Shown: positions 61,472-64,000 of the stretch, one piece after another
Position numbering within the stretch: position 1 is the stretch's first letter
Layout: each line of letters starts with the position of its first letter
Origin: Opitutales bacterium UBA5694
GTDB lineage: Bacteria > Verrucomicrobiota > Verrucomicrobiia > Opitutales > Opitutaceae
Direction of reading: 5' to 3'
Assembly: GCA_002420185.1 (NCBI GenBank)
Contig: DIHO01000019.1
Coordinates: 248,001 to 312,000 of the forward strand
DNA length: 64,000 nt
The notes under the pieces: generated by a model
What the model was told of the DNA's origin: nothing
The model's database searches: none
The model's input: the letters and a program-made list of their open reading frames with translations, nothing else
Translations under genes and position numbers: made by a program

Positions 61472-61834
61472 CTTTCATGATGTTTTACCGCCGGTGCTGC
61501 CTCAGTTCGGGGGCTTCGATTGTGCTATATATGCATCCTTTGGCAGACTTCGTTAACTTTGGAGAAATGGCTGGCATGAGCAAATACCACAAGTTGAAGT
61601 CTACCCAGTTTCTGAAATTGGGAAATAGGGAAAAGCCTTCCGGTCTGGCAATGCTTGGTGCTCCTTGTGCCCGTGTCCCCGACCGTTAAGAATTGCGGGT
61701 ACGTTCGTTAATTGTTCTCAAGGCGAGCACCTATCGCCCGCGGCTCCAATAAAGCTCAGGGCTTGCCCAGAGTATGGCGTATTCTCCAGGCTTAAGCCCC
61801 CTTATAATCTTTTCATCTCGATTCGAAAGGTACT
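61472..61834 (+). other. Gene-free spacer, candidate -10 box only
   Basis: No gene is supported in this 363-base spacer. Two overlapping short open frames exist but lack family resemblance. A TATAAT hexamer at 61804-61809 lies about 25 bases before the next start codon and is a plausible -10 element, although no matching -35 box was found at the usual distance. Confidence 0.3.
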
Positions 61835-63721
61835 ATGCAACGATATACTAGACCATCTTTGGCGTCATTCCGCCGCATATTGATGCCAGCTATTTGCCTG
61901 TTCGGCCCTTTTGTGCTGGCTCAGGACACATCTCTTCGGCAAACTCAGAAAAAGCCGAATATTCTTTGGATAACGAGTGAGGATAACGGTATTTCGTGGG
62001 TAAGTTGCTACGGGGGAACTAATGCGAATACGCCAGCGATTGACCAATTGGCGAAGGAAGGCTTCCGCTACACCAACTGTTTTGATAACGCGGCAGTCTG
62101 TGCCCCGACCCGGTCGGTCTGGATTACGGGCATGTATGGAATTTCCAATGGAACGCAACCCATGCGGAGCCGTAATCTGATTCCGCACGAAAAGATCAAA
62201 TACTACCCGGATCTACTAAAGGCGGCGGGATACCATACCTCCAACCCCGGCAAGACGGACTATAACATCGGCGGCCGAGAAGACAAGGATCCATGGGATT
62301 ACAAGGGAGGTACGGAGAAATTCGGCTGGAGGATGCGTGAGCCGGGACAACCTTTCTTCGCCGTATTCAATATTACGGACAGTCACGAGAGCCTCGCTCA
62401 TGGCGGTCTTGAAGAGTTAAAAAAGGATCCGGCTGAAATGAAACTCTTCTCCTATCATCCGGACCTGCCGGTGATTCGGAAAAACTACGCCAAATACGCT
62501 GAAGCCGTTGAGAATATGGACCGTAAGGTCCAGCAGGCAATCGATGCACTCAAAGCGGATGGCTTGTACGAAGACACAATCATTATCTACAACTCGGACC
62601 ACGGTGGCGTGATGGCCCGGAGCAAACGGTTCCTCTATTCGAGCGGAGTTCACTGCCCGCTCGTTGTACGCCTTCCTGAAAAAATGAAGCACCTCTATCC
62701 TGGTAATGAGCCGGGAACGACGGTCGACCGGCTTGTCAGCTTCGTCGATATGCCGAAAACGTGGCTGAGTTTGGCGGGAGCGGAAATTCCGGACACCTTT
62801 CAGGGGACCGTCTTTTTGGGGAATGGCATCGAGCCGGAGCCCAAGTATCATCTCGGATTTCGGGAGCGGGCCGACGAGCGACTGGATCATGTGCGGCTAA
62901 TGCGAACGGTACGATACTCGTATCACAAAAACTATTACCCGTTCGCCCCTGCAGGGCATCACCTAGCTTACCTGTGGAAAGCTCAGCTGACGCCAGCTTG
63001 GGAACAGCATCACCGAGAGGGGAAAACAAATGAAATCACGGGCCAGTTCTTTGAGCCACGGGCCTCCGAAGAGTTTTTCGATAACGAGAGCGACTTTGAC
63101 AATGTACACAACCTAATCAATGCTCCGGAGCATCAGGCGATGATCGCCGAACTGAAGGCAGCCCTGCGTCAGAAGCAGCTCGAGATCCACGATTCGGGGC
63201 TCTTGCCTGAGAAGATGCGCGAGCGAAGGGCTGCGGAAAATAATCTCACCATCTACGAAATGGTTCGAGATGAGAGATTGTATCCACTCGAATCTTATTT
63301 AGATGCTGCTGATAGGGCTTTGTCGAGGGACAAGACGAATCTGGTAACCTTTAAGGAGTGGATGTCGCACGAGGATGAAGGCATGCGTTGGTGGGCAGTG
63401 GTTGGCCTGCGCTTGCTCGATAAGAACGCCCATTCTGCGACTGCACTTCTCAAGAAAGCCCTTAAGGATGAATCGCACGAAGTAAGAGTAATGGCAGCGT
63501 GGATACTTATCGACCTAGGACAAGGCGACCTAGGTTTAGCTACTCTTGAAAGCCTATTGATAAACAAATCGGAAAATGAGCCTATGCTTCACAATGTCAT
63601 CGATTGGGTCGGTGAACCGGCATTTCCGCTCGTAAAGAAGTACCTAGACAATGGAGGTAGTCGCGAAGGTCGTTATGGCATTAGTATATTGGCCCGAATC
63701 GCTGAGGTTGAAGGGTTATAG
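61835..63721 (+). CDS. Secreted sulfatase with C-terminal HEAT-like repeats
   Basis: A 628-residue protein with a signal peptide (1-about 30). The sulfatase domain covers about 40-480: 'NILWITSEDNGISWVSCYGG' (Ser-Glu-Asp in place of the usual Asp-Asp), C-A-P-T-R (Cys89-Arg93), 'IIIYNSDHGGVMARSKRFLY' and 'EEFFDNESDFDNVHNLI'. This is the heparan N-sulfatase/sulfamidase-like S1_8 style. From about 540 helical repeats follow ('MSHEDEGMRWWAVVGLRLLD', 'LKDESHEVRVMAAWILIDLG', 'VGEPAFPLVKKYLDNGG'), like HEAT/PBS-type units that mediate protein or substrate contact. It is complete and the last recognisable gene. Confidence 0.9.
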   Translation: MQRYTRPSLASFRRILMPAICLFGPFVLAQDTSLRQTQKKPNILWITSEDNGISWVSCYGGTNANTPAIDQLAKEGFRYTNCFDNAAVCAPTRSVWITGMYGISNGTQPMRSRNLIPHEKIKYYPDLLKAAGYHTSNPGKTDYNIGGREDKDPWDYKGGTEKFGWRMREPGQPFFAVFNITDSHESLAHGGLEELKKDPAEMKLFSYHPDLPVIRKNYAKYAEAVENMDRKVQQAIDALKADGLYEDTIIIYNSDHGGVMARSKRFLYSSGVHCPLVVRLPEKMKHLYPGNEPGTTVDRLVSFVDMPKTWLSLAGAEIPDTFQGTVFLGNGIEPEPKYHLGFRERADERLDHVRLMRTVRYSYHKNYYPFAPAGHHLAYLWKAQLTPAWEQHHREGKTNEITGQFFEPRASEEFFDNESDFDNVHNLINAPEHQAMIAELKAALRQKQLEIHDSGLLPEKMRERRAAENNLTIYEMVRDERLYPLESYLDAADRALSRDKTNLVTFKEWMSHEDEGMRWWAVVGLRLLDKNAHSATALLKKALKDESHEVRVMAAWILIDLGQGDLGLATLESLLINKSENEPMLHNVIDWVGEPAFPLVKKYLDNGGSREGRYGISILARIAEVEGL

Positions 63722-64000
63722 TAGGCTTTTTACTAGATGAGGGGAGAGAAGAGCGGATTGGTTGATAATGTTGGATTCAATCTAACCGTTTTCTGCAATA
63801 AAGTTGCTATTTCCGTGTGCGGCAATCGGGGAATCGAGTCCTGTCGGGATACGATTGGTGGACAAGCTCGATTAGCCAGAATTCTATTTTGTGGACATTC
63901 CAGGTTTACGGCAAAACATATAGGTGTAGGGATCACTGATGGCTGTCACATTGAAGCGAGTTGGATCGGCCTATGAAGTGTGGGCCATAGATTATCAGTC
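63722..64000 (+). other. Terminal stretch without a supported gene
   Basis: A 79-codon plus-strand frame (63737-63976) and an overlapping minus-strand frame are open here, but neither resembles a family I know and neither has a supporting ribosome-binding site. Anything that begins here would continue beyond the window. Confidence 0.3.

Noticed and set aside
1..64000. tRNA, rRNA, CRISPR arrays, complete insertion sequences
   Set aside because: None recognised by eye on either strand; weak tRNAs could be missed without a covariance-model search.

Overview
The window looks like a chromosomal segment of a marine Verrucomicrobiota bacterium, probably of the Opitutae/Puniceicoccales type; a planctomycete is the main alternative. 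The reasons are gene content, not a marker gene: many secreted Cys-type sulfatases, Tat-exported Gfo/Idh/MocA proteins, DUF1080, ThuA, a DUF1501 + PSD1 (DUF1549/DUF1553) pair, and rare Shine-Dalgarno sites. No rRNA, tRNA or CRISPR array was seen. G+C is about 50-57 % in most genes and clearly lower around 44-50 kb and in 55.77-57.2 kb.

Layout. 0-4.6 kb: metal/PepSY-type membrane protein, DUF4198 and EF-hand proteins, DUF429, a DUF1080 glycoside-cleaving protein. 5-10.6 kb: five consecutive secreted alpha/beta or serine hydrolases. 10.9-17.2 kb: AbgT transporter divergent from a sulfatase, an M28 peptidase, a TPR membrane protein. 17.5-24 kb: esterase, decayed sulfatase, Gfo/Idh/MocA protein, an MBOAT/SGNH O-acyltransferase pair, a truncated cytochrome c. 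24.2-27.9 kb: sialidase-like two-propeller enzyme and a PAS-AraC regulator divergent from the main locus. 28-39.6 kb: an eleven-gene same-strand run with three intact sulfatases, two decayed ones, a phosphosugar SIS isomerase, a TIM-barrel epimerase, a ROK kinase, a two-gene GMC dehydrogenase and a Gfo/Idh/MocA dehydrogenase. 39.6-44.3 kb: DUF1501/PSD1 pair. 44.7-52.5 kb: FAD oxidoreductase, orphan genes, a true-looking formylglycine-generating enzyme (FGE) and a GmhA-like isomerase. 52.6-64 kb: ThuA, a protoporphyrinogen oxidase, two sulfatases, another Gfo/Idh/MocA protein.

How it works together (inference): the content fits degradation of a sulfated, acetylated polysaccharide. Sulfatases activated by the FGE remove sulfate, esterases remove acyl groups, and the dehydrogenase/DUF1080/TIM-barrel set resembles the oxidise-at-C3-then-eliminate route of glycan cleavage. 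The SIS isomerase and ROK kinase would feed released sugars into metabolism.

The most striking feature is decay. Reading the 'empty' stretches in all frames uncovers relics of a multicopper oxidase, a GH2 beta-mannosidase-like enzyme, a ROK kinase, a carbon-nitrogen hydrolase, three sulfatases, a cytochrome c and others. The best single observation is at 55.64-57.53 kb: the native heme gene hemJ appears cut in two, and between its halves sits an AT-rich, intact, unrelated protoporphyrinogen oxidase gene. This looks like non-orthologous displacement of an essential enzyme caught in place.
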